DNA of 6,604 nucleotides from Kiritimatiellia bacterium (GTDB lineage Bacteria; Verrucomicrobiota; Kiritimatiellia; RFP12; UBA1067), in assembly GCA_900771305.1 (NCBI GenBank), contig CAAGNL010000531.1, forward strand, positions 1-6,604, written 5' to 3'. This document shows positions 1 to 6,493 of this stretch, in pieces. The translations under genes and the position numbers were made by a program. Below the pieces are notes generated by a model. That model saw only the letters and a program-made list of their open reading frames with translations. It had not been told where the DNA came from and did no database searches. Position 1 is the first letter of the stretch. Each line of letters starts with the position of its first letter.

Positions 1-339
1 GATGAGCGTGAGCGCGCCGTCCGGCGCCGCCAGGCGCCCGCCCGTCACCGTCACGGGGCCGCCCGCGCGCGCGTCGAGCGTGCCGACGACGAGCGTGCCC
101 GGCTGCGCGCCGTTCGGCTTGATCGCGATCGTCGCCCCCGGCGCCGTCGCCAGCACGTCGGCCGCAAGCGTGTAGGCCGTCTCCGACACGATGCCCGCAG
201 CCGGCGCGAGCGTGAAGGCCGCGCCCGACGCGAGGCCGAGAGCGCCGATCCGCGCCTCGGCGTGCTGCGTCGCGAGCGTACCCGCCCCGTCCACGTCCAC
301 GCGCGTCTCGGCGAACTGCGCATCCGTCTCCGCCGCGGC
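1..339 (-). other. C-terminal beta-repeat sequence, incomplete at window edge (residues 2013-2125)
   Basis: After the lectin domain the protein returns to short beta strands: VDVDGAGTLATQHAEARIGA, then LGLASGAAFTLAP, GTLVVGTLDARAGGPVTVTG and GRLAAPDGALTLI at the edge. The pattern resembles the earlier stalk. No membrane segment, sorting tail or beta-barrel strand has appeared by the last residue in view, so the gene must continue beyond the window. Confidence 0.6.
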
Positions 340-3300
340 CGACATCCTGAAGCCCGCGACGACCTGCCGCGCGATGCTGCCGCCCGTCCCCGCCGTGAAG
401 CCGACATGGGCCTGCGCGCCGCCCAGGACCCCAGTCAGATCGACGGCGCACGCGCGTTCGTAGACGGCCCCGCCCTGCTCGGCGCGCAGCGTCAGCATCG
501 CACCGTCGTACGTCACCGTGTAGGCGATCGGCTTCAGCCGGTCGATGCCCGGCACAGACTCCTTGAAGAGCGGCACGCCGTTCGTGTAGACGCCCATCTG
601 GAGCGAATTGTAGATCGACGTCGTCACCGAGACGGCGGGCTTGACCACGGTCCGTCCGCTCTCGTTCACGGCGCCGCCGAGGCAGCCGCCCGTGCCACCG
701 CACGCCGTCGCCCCCTGGTTCTGCAGCATGAACGCAAAACCGTCCGCCGGGGCCGACTGGCCGTTCGTCGTCGCCGTGTAGGAGAAGGCGGCCAGCCACC
801 CCTGCGCCACGTCGATCGGCGTCTTCCGGAACACGGTCCCCGCCTTCGTGCCCTCGCAGGGCGTCAGCATGAAGCCGTCGGTCGCCTCCTCGGCGACCCC
901 GTTGAACTGCCACTCCGACGAATCGGAGAAGTCGGCCAGTGTGACGGCCCCCGCCGCGACCTCCCGCTGGAGGAGGAGCGTGCCGCCCGCAAGCGCCACA
1001 TCCGCGCCGCCGAGCTGGGCCTCGTTCGCGATGCGCCCCGTCGCGCCGCCCGCGAGGCGCACCGTCTGCGCGTCGAGCGCCCCCGTCGGCAGGTCGAAGT
1101 AGAGCGCCCCCGCGCCCTCCACCGCCAGCGTCCTGCCCGTCAGCGAGCCGCAGAAGCCCGAAAGAAGCACCGTCTCCTCCGTCACGACCGTGAACGTGCC
1201 GTCGCGCACGTCCACCTTGCCCCGGAACGACGAGGCGAGGACGCGCACGTCCGTGCCGCCGTCGACGACGAGCGTCCCCGTCGGCGCGCCCGCCAGCGCG
1301 GCCACCGCCACCGTCCCACCGGAGGCGAGGCGCAGCTCGCCGCCGTCGACCTGCAGCGTGCCCTGGAAATCCGACAGGTCACCCGAAAGCGTGCAGGCCG
1401 CCGCGCCGTCCTTCAGGAGGCGGGCCGAGGCGGTTCCCGCGAGGCGTCCCGCGAACACCGTCTCTGCCTTCTGTTCGAGGTAGAGCGCGCGTGTGCCCAA
1501 ATCCACGCGCGAGGTCGCCGCACCCGACAGCCCCGTGAGCGCCGTCCGCGACTGGGTGAGCTTCGTCTGCGGGATGTAGGCGAACGACGCATCGCCCGGC
1601 CCCTTCATCGCGACGCGCAGGCACTGCCCGCCGGCCGCCTCGCGGAAGACGACGACGATCTCGTGGAGTCCGGCGTCCAGCTCGACCGGGTTGCCCTTCG
1701 AGCCGAAGTTCCCCGACGGGCCCGTGTCCTGGCAGCGGCCCACGACCAGCTGCCCGTCGATCCAGACGGCCGCGCCGTCGTCGCTGTCCACCGCGAACTG
1801 CCACGCGCCCGACCGGTCGAGCCGGATGCCGCCCTCCAGCTTCAGGAGGAACCGGTCGGTCTTCGCGTACGTGCCGTGGAAGCGCGCGCCGTCCGCCCCC
1901 GTGTCGAGCGTCTCGCCGAACGAGGCCGAGGTGGTCTCCACGCTCGGCGTGCGCGCGGCGAAGTCGGCCAGCATGGTCTCGTAGGTGGCCCACGCCGTGT
2001 AATCGAACGTGGTGACCTCATAGTACGAGGCGCGCAGGCCGGGGCCGGCGGCCGTGTCGTCCTGCACCTCCAGCGACGTGCCGTCGGCGAGCCGGACGTG
2101 GCCCGCCTGGCCCGCCCGGTCGAGCGCAAGGGTGCCCGCGCGCACGTCGACGACGCCGTCGTAGCTGCCCGACCCCGCCGCGAGCGTGAGCGTGCCCGCG
2201 CCCTCCTTGCGGAGGGTCGTCTGCTCGTTCCCGCCGCAGAGCGGCGTCTTGAGCGTCCAGTCCCCCGCCTCGGCGAGCGCGAGCGTGGCGAAGCCCGTCT
2301 CGGGGAATTCAATCCTCCCGGCGTCGCCCGTCAGCGCCTCGACCGTCACGGCGGAGGTGGGCGCCTCGTCGCACAGAAGCACCTGCGGCAGGGCCTCGTC
2401 CTCCGCCGCGCCGGGCCGCGTCAGCCAGGCGGCCACCGCGTTCTGGCCCGACTTCTCGTAGAAGCCGATCACAATCTCGTGCGCCCCCTTCGCCAGCGTC
2501 ACCGTCCTGCGCGTCGTCTCGCGCTGGTTGTTCGTGTCCCAGCCGTGGTCGCTGTTGTTGTCCACCACCTTCTCGCCGTCGAGATAGAGGACGCTGCCGT
2601 CGTCGCTCTGGAGGGCGAACGTCCAGTCGCCCGCCTCCGGCGCGACGAAGTACCCGCGCCAGATGACGACGTAGAAGTCCTTCCAGTGGTAGTTTCCCGG
2701 GAACTTCTCGCCGTTCTGCCCCGAGTGGAACGTCTCGCCGAACGTCGCGAAGCTCGACTCGACGAGGTCCGGCACACGCGCCGCCTCGAACGCCGCGATC
2801 GCCTCCAGCGAGGCGAGGTTCGCCGGGGAGACGTCCGTCACGGACAAGTAGTACCGCCCCGTGAGGCCCGGCTGCCCCCCCCTCACGCACAGCGCGCCGC
2901 CCGCCATCTCCACCTGGCCCACGCGCTGGCTGCGCGCGAGCGCCAGCACACCCGCCTCCACCCGCGCGCGGGCGAGCGTCGGCGCCGAGGCGGACGTCTG
3001 CGAGAGCGTCTGCGTGTTCGCGCCCGTCTTCACGAGCGTGAGCGTGTCGGCGAGCGTACCCGAGAACTCGCCCGCGACGGTACGACTCTCCGACCCGACG
3101 CGCAGCTCGGCCGCGGCGCCCGAACCGTTCGCGACGCACCCGTCGCCCGCCAGCGCCGCCACCGCGAGCGCCTGCCCTTCCGTGTCGAAGGTCCCGCCTT
3201 TCCGCACGCACAGGACGCCCTTGCCCGCAGCCGTCGCAATCACCTCCGGCCTCGCCACGCGCAGCGTCCCCGCCTTGACCTCCGTCGTCGCGGCCTCCTG

Positions 3301-6300
3301 GCGCCCCGCGAGCGTGAGCGTGCCCGCGCCCGCCTTGCAGAGCGTGCCGCCGCCGGTGAAGGTCTGCCCGAGCGTCCGGTCCGCGTCCGTCTTCAGGATG
3401 AGCGTGCCGTCCACCTGCGCGCCCGTCCCCGCGTCCCAGCTGAACGTGTCGCCCGTGCCGATCTGCACCTGGCCGCCCTTCTCCACCTTCAGCGCGCCGG
3501 TGTAGTCGTTCGCCGCGCCGCCGAACGTGACGAGCCCGCTGTCGCTCACCGTGAGCGGGCCTTCGCCGTGCAGATCGCCCCGGAACGTCATCGCCCAGAG
3601 CCCCCACTCGTGGATGCGCCCGCCGCCGGCGGCGACCGTCATGCCGCGCGTCGCCGGGATCTCCACCGTGGCCTGCCCGCCGCGCAGGATGCCGTTGTCG
3701 AGGACGATGTTGTCGGGGTCGGCCTCGGCGGGCACGGCGCCGAACACGTCGGCCTCCACGAAGAGCGCCGCGCCGCCCGAAATGCGCGTGCCGCCCGAGT
3801 AGGTCGACGCCGCCGGCAGCGCGACGAGGCCCGGATCGCTCAGCTCCACGCGCGTCGCGCCCCCCGCGTCCGCGAGCGGCTTCGCCACCGTGAAGCCCCG
3901 GTAGAAGCTGGTGTAGGGCAGGTTGCCGCCGCCGAAGCGGTAGGCGCCGCCGCCGGGCGTGATCGTGCCCGAGTAGACGACGTTCGTGCCGCGCACGCCC
4001 AGCACGACGCCGGGCTTGCCCGTCAGGTCGAGGTCTGCCGTCTGCTCAGTCGGCCGGCAGACGACGAGGAGGCCGTCCGAGCCCGCCGCCACGCGCGGCA
4101 CGATCGCGCCGAGGTCCTGCTCGCCCTCGAAGTCGAGCCGCGCGTGGCGCGTGAGCGTGAGCGGACCCTCCGGCGGCACGGCGGCGGCCGAGGCGAAGAC
4201 GACCGTCGCCGCGTCCGCCGCGAGGCCACCCGTCGCCGTGTTCGCGCCCGTGAGGACGAGCCGCCCCTGGGCGGTGCCGGTCACGACGAGCCGCGTCGCG
4301 CCGCCGACGGCGCCGGCGTAGGTCATCGTGCCATCCGCGACGTCGAAGGCGAGGTCCGTCGCGCCGGCGCTCGGCGTGTAGGTGCCCGTGTAGGCGAACG
4401 TCCCCTCCGTCGCGAACGTCGTCTTCGGGCGCGCCGAGAGGTCCACGTCGTCCGCCGCGTTTTCCTCCATGAGGACGAGGCGCACCTCGGCCGCCGCGTC
4501 GAGGCGCGCGAGGAGCGCCGGGATGCCGCCCGCCCATGGCGCGGCGAGGGCCGTCCCCGCCGCCGCGTCGATACGCGTCACGTGCTCAAGCGCGTCGGGC
4601 GTCGCAAAGACGAGCGAACCCGCCTCCAGCGTCCAGGGCGCCGCCACCGTGTTCGCCCCCGAAAGAACGAGCCGCCCCGCGCCCCGCTTGCACAGCGGCG
4701 TCTGCGCCGCGCCCGGCGCGGGCGCAAGCGACGCCGCGACCGTGGCCGCCAGGCCCTCCGGCACCTCCACTACGAGCCCGCCCGCGTCCACGAAGGCGTC
4801 CGTGAGGTTCGCCGGGACGAGGGTTCCGCTCTTCAGCGCCTCCAGCACGCCGCCGTTGAAGTGGACGACGTTCGTCGCCGATCCCGCCGTGACCGCGCCC
4901 GTGCGGAGGCGTCCGCCGTTCAGGCGCAGCGTCCCGCGACCGACCGTCTGGTCGGTCACAAGCGAAAGCTGCACGTCGTCCGCCATGTAGACGACGCCCG
5001 CGTTGAGGACGAGTTCACCCTCGCCCTGCCGGGTCGACACCACCAGGCGCTTCGTGCCGGAGACGCCGTTCGAGACCGTTCCGCCGTCGACGACGATCCG
5101 GCCCTTCGCGCCCGCGCCCACGCTCGCGTAGGTCCAGCCGTTGCTGGCCCCGGCGAAGCCGCCCGCGCCCACCGTGAGCGTCCCCGTCCCGCCTGCGCGC
5201 GCGACGATGAGGTCGCGCCCGGCGAGGAGCCGCCCGCCCGCCCCGACGGTCACGTCGCCCGTGCCGCCCTGCGCACTGAGCGTCATGTCGATGTTCGTCC
5301 CCACGTTGTACAATGCGCCATCCGTGACCGCGAGCGAGGCGGCGGCGCCCATCGCGCAGAGGACGTCGTCGACGGCGCCCGTCACCGCGAGCGTCGCGCC
5401 CGCGACCTCCAGGTGGCCCTCCGGCAGCTGGAGCGAGGCGACGGCGGCGTCCTGCGCCACGCGCGCGCGCCCGCCCGCGTCGATGACCGCCTCGTTCGCC
5501 GGAACCCGTTCCTGCGACCAGTTCGCCGCCTCCTGCCAGTCCGCCCCGTCCGCGCCGACCCACCGGTTGAGCGACGTCCCGACCTCGGCGAGGTAGTTCG
5601 CCCACACCTGCGCGGCCGTGAGCGTGCCGGCGTGGACACGCAGCTTCGCGAGCGTGCCGCTGAACGGATACGCCCAGTACGCGCCGCCGCGCACCCACAC
5701 GCCGCCGAGCGTGAACGCGCCGTCCGCCGCGAGCCGCAGGACGTGCGCCTTGCTTGAGCGCGGATGGCCGTCCACGTAGACGCGCTCCACGCCGTCGGCG
5801 CCGTAGGTCGCGCAGAGGTGGTGCCAGACGCCGGCGAGCGGCATGTGGCCGTCCCACTCGCCGTTCGAGGTGTAGTGCTCGAAGGCGTTGTTGTTGTCGC
5901 GCCCGTAGCGGCACTCCATCACCGTGCGGTCGTTGCTCTCAAGGCCCTCGCGCGGCGTCCAGGAAAAATACGTCTCCTCCGACGAGGACGGCTGGATGTC
6001 AACGGTGTAGACCCACGCCTCGACGGACCACGGGGCGTTGCCCGTCACGCGCGCGTCCGGCAACACCGTGTTCGTCATGATGCCCGCCGTGCCGGAGAAG
6101 GTAAACGCGGGCCGCCCCGCCACGTCGGCGGTGTAGACGGCGCCGACCTCGCCCGCCTGGGGCACGAACATCCCGCCGACGACGCCCGCATTCGGAATCT
6201 CGCCGGGCGCCGCGCCGTCCGCGACGTCCGCGACGTCCGCCATGCGCGCCGCGTCGAGGTCGATGAGCAGTGCGCCCGCCGTCTCCAGCGCCGCCGCGCC

Positions 6301-6375
6301 GCCGCACCACAACGCGCCGCACGCCCACGCGACGCGCATGATGCCGCTCTTCCGCCCGCCGTTCATCCGCTTCAT
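1..6375 (-). CDS. Giant secreted mosaic protein (LamG, beta-helix repeats, two PA14, L-type lectin), 3' end outside window
   Basis: The reading frame is open from the ATG at 6375 to the window edge, giving 2,125 residues without a stop. The start is supported by a perfect AGGAGG six bases upstream and by a signal peptide that begins at once (MKRMNGGRKSGIMR, then a hydrophobic core ending AAA). Domains in order are: signal peptide 1-29, LamG/ConA-like 36-262, beta-repeat region 300-1169, PA14 1170-1335, linker 1336-1445, PA14 1446-1606, beta-repeats 1607-1810, L-type lectin-like 1811-2012, further beta-repeat sequence 2013-2125. No catalytic motif is visible, so binding or adhesion is the likely role; this is an inference from fold families. 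The protein is Ala/Gly/Thr/Val-rich with very high GC at third codon positions. It stands alone here, with no operon partner in the window. The C-terminal anchor or secretion signal is not present, so the export route after Sec is unknown. The frame, start and PA14/LamG calls are firm; the cellular role is tentative. Confidence 0.94.
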   Translation of the reverse strand, partial: MKRMNGGRKSGIMRVAWACGALWCGGAAALETAGALLIDLDAARMADVADVADGAAPGEIPNAGVVGGMFVPQAGEVGAVYTADVAGRPAFTFSGTAGIMTNTVLPDARVTGNAPWSVEAWVYTVDIQPSSSEETYFSWTPREGLESNDRTVMECRYGRDNNNAFEHYTSNGEWDGHMPLAGVWHHLCATYGADGVERVYVDGHPRSSKAHVLRLAADGAFTLGGVWVRGGAYWAYPFSGTLAKLRVHAGTLTAAQVWANYLAEVGTSLNRWVGADGADWQEAANWSQERVPANEAVIDAGGRARVAQDAAVASLQLPEGHLEVAGATLAVTGAVDDVLCAMGAAASLAVTDGALYNVGTNIDMTLSAQGGTGDVTVGAGGRLLAGRDLIVARAGGTGTLTVGAGGFAGASNGWTYASVGAGAKGRIVVDGGTVSNGVSGTKRLVVSTRQGEGELVLNAGVVYMADDVQLSLVTDQTVGRGTLRLNGGRLRTGAVTAGSATNVVHFNGGVLEALKSGTLVPANLTDAFVDAGGLVVEVPEGLAATVAASLAPAPGAAQTPLCKRGAGRLVLSGANTVAAPWTLEAGSLVFATPDALEHVTRIDAAAGTALAAPWAGGIPALLARLDAAAEVRLVLMEENAADDVDLSARPKTTFATEGTFAYTGTYTPSAGATDLAFDVADGTMTYAGAVGGATRLVVTGTAQGRLVLTGANTATGGLAADAATVVFASAAAVPPEGPLTLTRHARLDFEGEQDLGAIVPRVAAGSDGLLVVCRPTEQTADLDLTGKPGVVLGVRGTNVVYSGTITPGGGAYRFGGGNLPYTSFYRGFTVAKPLADAGGATRVELSDPGLVALPAASTYSGGTRISGGAALFVEADVFGAVPAEADPDNIVLDNGILRGGQATVEIPATRGMTVAAGGGRIHEWGLWAMTFRGDLHGEGPLTVSDSGLVTFGGAANDYTGALKVEKGGQVQIGTGDTFSWDAGTGAQVDGTLILKTDADRTLGQTFTGGGTLCKAGAGTLTLAGRQEAATTEVKAGTLRVARPEVIATAAGKGVLCVRKGGTFDTEGQALAVAALAGDGCVANGSGAAAELRVGSESRTVAGEFSGTLADTLTLVKTGANTQTLSQTSASAPTLARARVEAGVLALARSQRVGQVEMAGGALCVRGGQPGLTGRYYLSVTDVSPANLASLEAIAAFEAARVPDLVESSFATFGETFHSGQNGEKFPGNYHWKDFYVVIWRGYFVAPEAGDWTFALQSDDGSVLYLDGEKVVDNNSDHGWDTNNQRETTRRTVTLAKGAHEIVIGFYEKSGQNAVAAWLTRPGAAEDEALPQVLLCDEAPTSAVTVEALTGDAGRIEFPETGFATLALAEAGDWTLKTPLCGGNEQTTLRKEGAGTLTLAAGSGSYDGVVDVRAGTLALDRAGQAGHVRLADGTSLEVQDDTAAGPGLRASYYEVTTFDYTAWATYETMLADFAARTPSVETTSASFGETLDTGADGARFHGTYAKTDRFLLKLEGGIRLDRSGAWQFAVDSDDGAAVWIDGQLVVGRCQDTGPSGNFGSKGNPVELDAGLHEIVVVFREAAGGQCLRVAMKGPGDASFAYIPQTKLTQSRTALTGLSGAATSRVDLGTRALYLEQKAETVFAGRLAGTASARLLKDGAAACTLSGDLSDFQGTLQVDGGELRLASGGTVAVAALAGAPTGTLVVDGGTDVRVLASSFRGKVDVRDGTFTVVTEETVLLSGFCGSLTGRTLAVEGAGALYFDLPTGALDAQTVRLAGGATGRIANEAQLGGADVALAGGTLLLQREVAAGAVTLADFSDSSEWQFNGVAEEATDGFMLTPCEGTKAGTVFRKTPIDVAQGWLAAFSYTATTNGQSAPADGFAFMLQNQGATACGGTGGCLGGAVNESGRTVVKPAVSVTTSIYNSLQMGVYTNGVPLFKESVPGIDRLKPIAYTVTYDGAMLTLRAEQGGAVYERACAVDLTGVLGGAQAHVGFTAGTGGSIARQVVAGFRMSAAAETDAQFAETRVDVDGAGTLATQHAEARIGALGLASGAAFTLAPAAGIVSETAYTLAADVLATAPGATIAIKPNGAQPGTLVVGTLDARAGGPVTVTGGRLAAPDGALTLI
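340..945 (-). other. Legume/L-type lectin-like domain (residues 1811-2012)
   Basis: Recognisable elements are the opening strand with FSDSSEWQFNG, the signature ADGFAFMLQN at 1877-1886 (A1877-D1878, which in legume lectins is the cis peptide whose Asp contacts sugar), the glycine loop TGGCLGG at 1895-1901, a VTYDGAMLTL strand, and the closing HVGFTAGTGGS at 1990-2000 followed by the last strand VVAGFRMS. Length and order match bacterial L-type lectins attached to large surface proteins. The canonical E-x-D metal-binding strand (VEFDTxxN in legume lectins) appears here as SVTTSIYN (1916-1923), lacking the acidic residues. C1892 and C1898 flank the glycine loop and may pair. Sugar binding is plausible but not assured. 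Confidence 0.78.
946..1557 (-). other. Beta-strand repeat stretch between PA14 domain 2 and lectin domain (residues 1607-1810)
   Basis: About 200 residues with beta-solenoid character. There is a PATR-like unit RLLKDGAAACTLSGD at 1652-1666, followed by FQGTLQVDGGELRLASGG and repeated G-x-L-x-V-x-G-G elements such as GTLVVDGGTDVRV and KVDVRDGTFTVV. No domain with known activity was recognised. It probably forms a rigid spacer before the lectin-like domain. Confidence 0.6.
1558..2040 (-). other. PA14 domain 2, divergent, with extra cysteines (residues 1446-1606)
   Basis: It opens with GLRASYYEV, keeps the hallmark SDDGAAVWIDGQLVVG (S1531, D1532, D1533, W1538, D1540-G1541) and ends LHEIVVVFREAAGGQCLRVAM. 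The first Gly lies 276 residues after that of PA14 domain 1, and the distance from the opening Gly to SDD is nearly the same (85 against 87). The N-N-S-D-H loop of domain 1 is replaced by RCQDTGPSGNFGSKGNP. Two cysteines (C1548, C1585) are absent from domain 1 and could form a disulfide. Conservation of the Asp pair suggests the binding site is kept, while the changed loop suggests a different ligand preference. Confidence 0.88.
2041..2370 (-). other. Beta-repeat linker between the PA14 domains (residues 1336-1445)
   Basis: This stretch contains one clear PATR-like unit, TLRKEGAGTLTLAAGSGSYDG (1387-1407, shown here without its full context), followed by VVDVRAGTLALDRAGQAGHV and RLADGTSLEV. 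The closing segment resembles the one before PA14 domain 1 (RSQRVGQVEMAGGALCV), so the linker and PA14 appear to form one repeated module. It likely acts as a spacer of a few beta-helical turns. Confidence 0.65.
2178..2203 (-). repeat. 26-bp exact repeat, copy A (codes the GAGTLTLA strand)
   Basis: This segment is identical to 3306-3331. Both copies encode the core GAGTLTLA of a PATR-like unit and are preceded on the coding strand by a Lys codon. The identity reaches through synonymous positions, so either the unit was copied recently or the extreme codon bias makes equal protein motifs look identical. Confidence 0.75.
2371..2868 (-). other. PA14 domain 1 (residues 1170-1335)
   Basis: It begins with GLTGRYYLSV, the usual G-L-x-x-x-Y-Y entry of PA14. 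It continues with a KDFYVVIWRGYFVAPEAGDW strand pair and the hallmark SDDGSVLYLDGEKVVDN (S1257, D1258, D1259, G1260, then D1266-G1267). It closes with KGAHEIVIGFYEKSGQNAVA. PA14 is a beta-barrel found in glycosidases, adhesins and toxins, mostly for carbohydrate binding; in yeast flocculins the adjacent Asp pair binds calcium and sugar. This copy has a long N-N-S-D-H-G-W-D loop after the hallmark and is close to the family consensus. The insertion ASLEAIAAFEAARVPDLVES between the first two strands is probably a short helix. Confidence 0.9.
2869..5478 (-). other. Long autotransporter-type beta-strand repeat (beta-helix-like) stalk, residues 300-1169
   Basis: About 870 residues of short beta strands separated by Gly/Asn/Asp turns, with the recurrent pattern G-x-L-x-(V/L)-x-x-G. 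The clearest autotransporter-associated (PATR-like) units are LCKRGAGRLVLSGANT at 561-576, GRLVLTGANTATGG at 704-717, GTLCKAGAGTLTLAG at 1010-1024 and TLTLVKTGANTQTLSQ at 1111-1126. Such units normally stack into a right-handed beta-helix that holds passenger domains away from the cell. Two units carry a cysteine just before the Lys (C562, C1013), which is unusual because autotransporter passengers tend to avoid cysteine. No catalytic residues of a pectate-lyase type could be recognised. The fold assignment is an inference from repeat periodicity. Confidence 0.7.
3306..3331 (-). repeat. 26-bp exact repeat, copy B (codes the GAGTLTLA strand)
   Basis: This copy is identical to 2178-2203 and encodes the same core within the unit at residues 1010-1024. 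It lies in the long stalk before PA14 domain 1, while copy A lies in the linker before PA14 domain 2. Such identical stretches could support in-frame recombination. Confidence 0.75.
5479..5568 (-). other. W-G-D-W...NW...VP transition motif starting the beta-repeat region (residues 270-299)
   Basis: Residues 270-299 read NRWVGADGADWQEAANW followed by SQERVPANEAVIDAG. This W-x-G...W...A-x-N-W...VP...A-x-I pattern commonly opens autotransporter-associated or PEP-CTERM-type beta-strand repeat proteins, where it caps the first turns of the beta-solenoid. Here it sits right after the LamG domain and marks the junction to the repeat stalk. The motif is visible; its capping role is inferred from family knowledge. 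Confidence 0.6.
5590..6270 (-). other. LamG / concanavalin-A-like domain (residues 36-262)
   Basis: Residues 36-262 read as a LamG-3-type jelly-roll. It begins with LLIDLDAARM. The PWSVEAWVY strand lies at 115-123, and the hallmark GVWHHLCATY...VYVDGHPR lies at about 182-205 (W184, H185, H186, D202, G203). It closes with FSGTLAKLRV followed by a short helix, LTAAQVWANYL. In this family the domain usually binds glycans or mediates protein contacts and is common in large secreted proteins of Verrucomicrobiota and Planctomycetota. Position 46-54 carries a short ADVADVADG repeat within the first, poorly conserved part. The ligand cannot be predicted. Confidence 0.85.
6214..6240 (-). repeat. Three-copy 9-bp tandem repeat inside LamG N-terminal segment
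   Basis: On the coding strand GCGGACGTC occurs twice and is followed by GCGGACGGC, encoding ADV-ADV-ADG at residues 46-54 directly after M45. Two copies are identical and the third differs by one base. The unit is a multiple of three, so gain or loss of a copy keeps the frame. Confidence 0.85.
6289..6375 (-). other. Sec signal peptide (residues 1-29)
   Basis: The N-terminus has a basic n-region (MKRMNGGRKSGIMR), a hydrophobic core (VAWACGALWCGG) and an A-A-A site before L30-E31, which fits signal peptidase I cleavage after A29. The two cysteines (C19, C24) are not in a convincing lipobox: C24 is preceded by A-L-W and C19 by A-W-A. A lipoprotein is therefore unlikely. In-frame ATGs at codons 4 and 13 could also start translation, but codon 1 has the ideal distance to the ribosome binding site. 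Confidence 0.82.
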
Positions 6376-6381
6376 TGTCCG

Positions 6382-6388
6382 CCTCCTT
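6382..6388 (-). promoter_or_regulatory. Ribosome binding site of the giant gene
   Basis: On the minus strand AAGGAGG lies six bases (CGGACA) before the ATG at 6375. It is a complete match to the anti-Shine-Dalgarno sequence at near-ideal distance, and it decides the start codon in favour of codon 1 rather than the in-frame ATGs at codons 4 and 13. Confidence 0.88.
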
Positions 6389-6467
6389 TTCCTGCTTTCC
6401 GACCGAATCACAAAATCCGCCTTCCAGTAGCCAACGCAACACTCGATGCGTAGCAGAGTCAGGCAAG

Positions 6468-6493
6468 TACTATCTTGTGACTGGTTGATAGTA
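6468..6493. promoter_or_regulatory. 7-bp inverted repeat overlapping the -10 box, possible operator
   Basis: TACTATC (6468-6474) and GATAGTA (6487-6493) are perfect inverted repeats separated by 12 bases. The right arm shares four bases with the putative -10 hexamer, and the left arm would lie just inside the transcript. This position suits a repressor site or a stem-loop at the very 5' end of the message. No regulator family could be assigned from the sequence. Confidence 0.45.

Noticed and set aside
2309..3607. Minus-strand open frame of 432 codons in another phase
   Set aside because: It overlaps the real gene in a shifted frame, is low-complexity Gly/Arg-rich and has no recognisable domain. 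High GC produces such shadows.
262..5757. Plus-strand open frame of 1,831 codons
   Set aside because: It is the codon-aligned mirror of the real minus-strand gene. Its product is Arg/His/Ala/Glu-rich without domains or a ribosome binding site, while the opposite strand gives clear LamG, PA14 and lectin motifs.
6289..6375. Possible lipoprotein signal because of C19 and C24
   Set aside because: Neither cysteine is preceded by a proper lipobox, and an A-A-A signal peptidase I site follows.
1..6375. Frameshift or split gene suspected from several mid-size minus-strand frames
   Set aside because: The frame starting at 6375 translates without interruption to base 1 with consistent domains, so no break is needed.
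5999..6466. Minus-strand 155-codon frame beginning upstream of the gene with a TTG
   Set aside because: It lacks a good ribosome binding site, runs into the real gene out of frame and turns Arg/Gly-rich there. It could only be a leader frame by coincidence.
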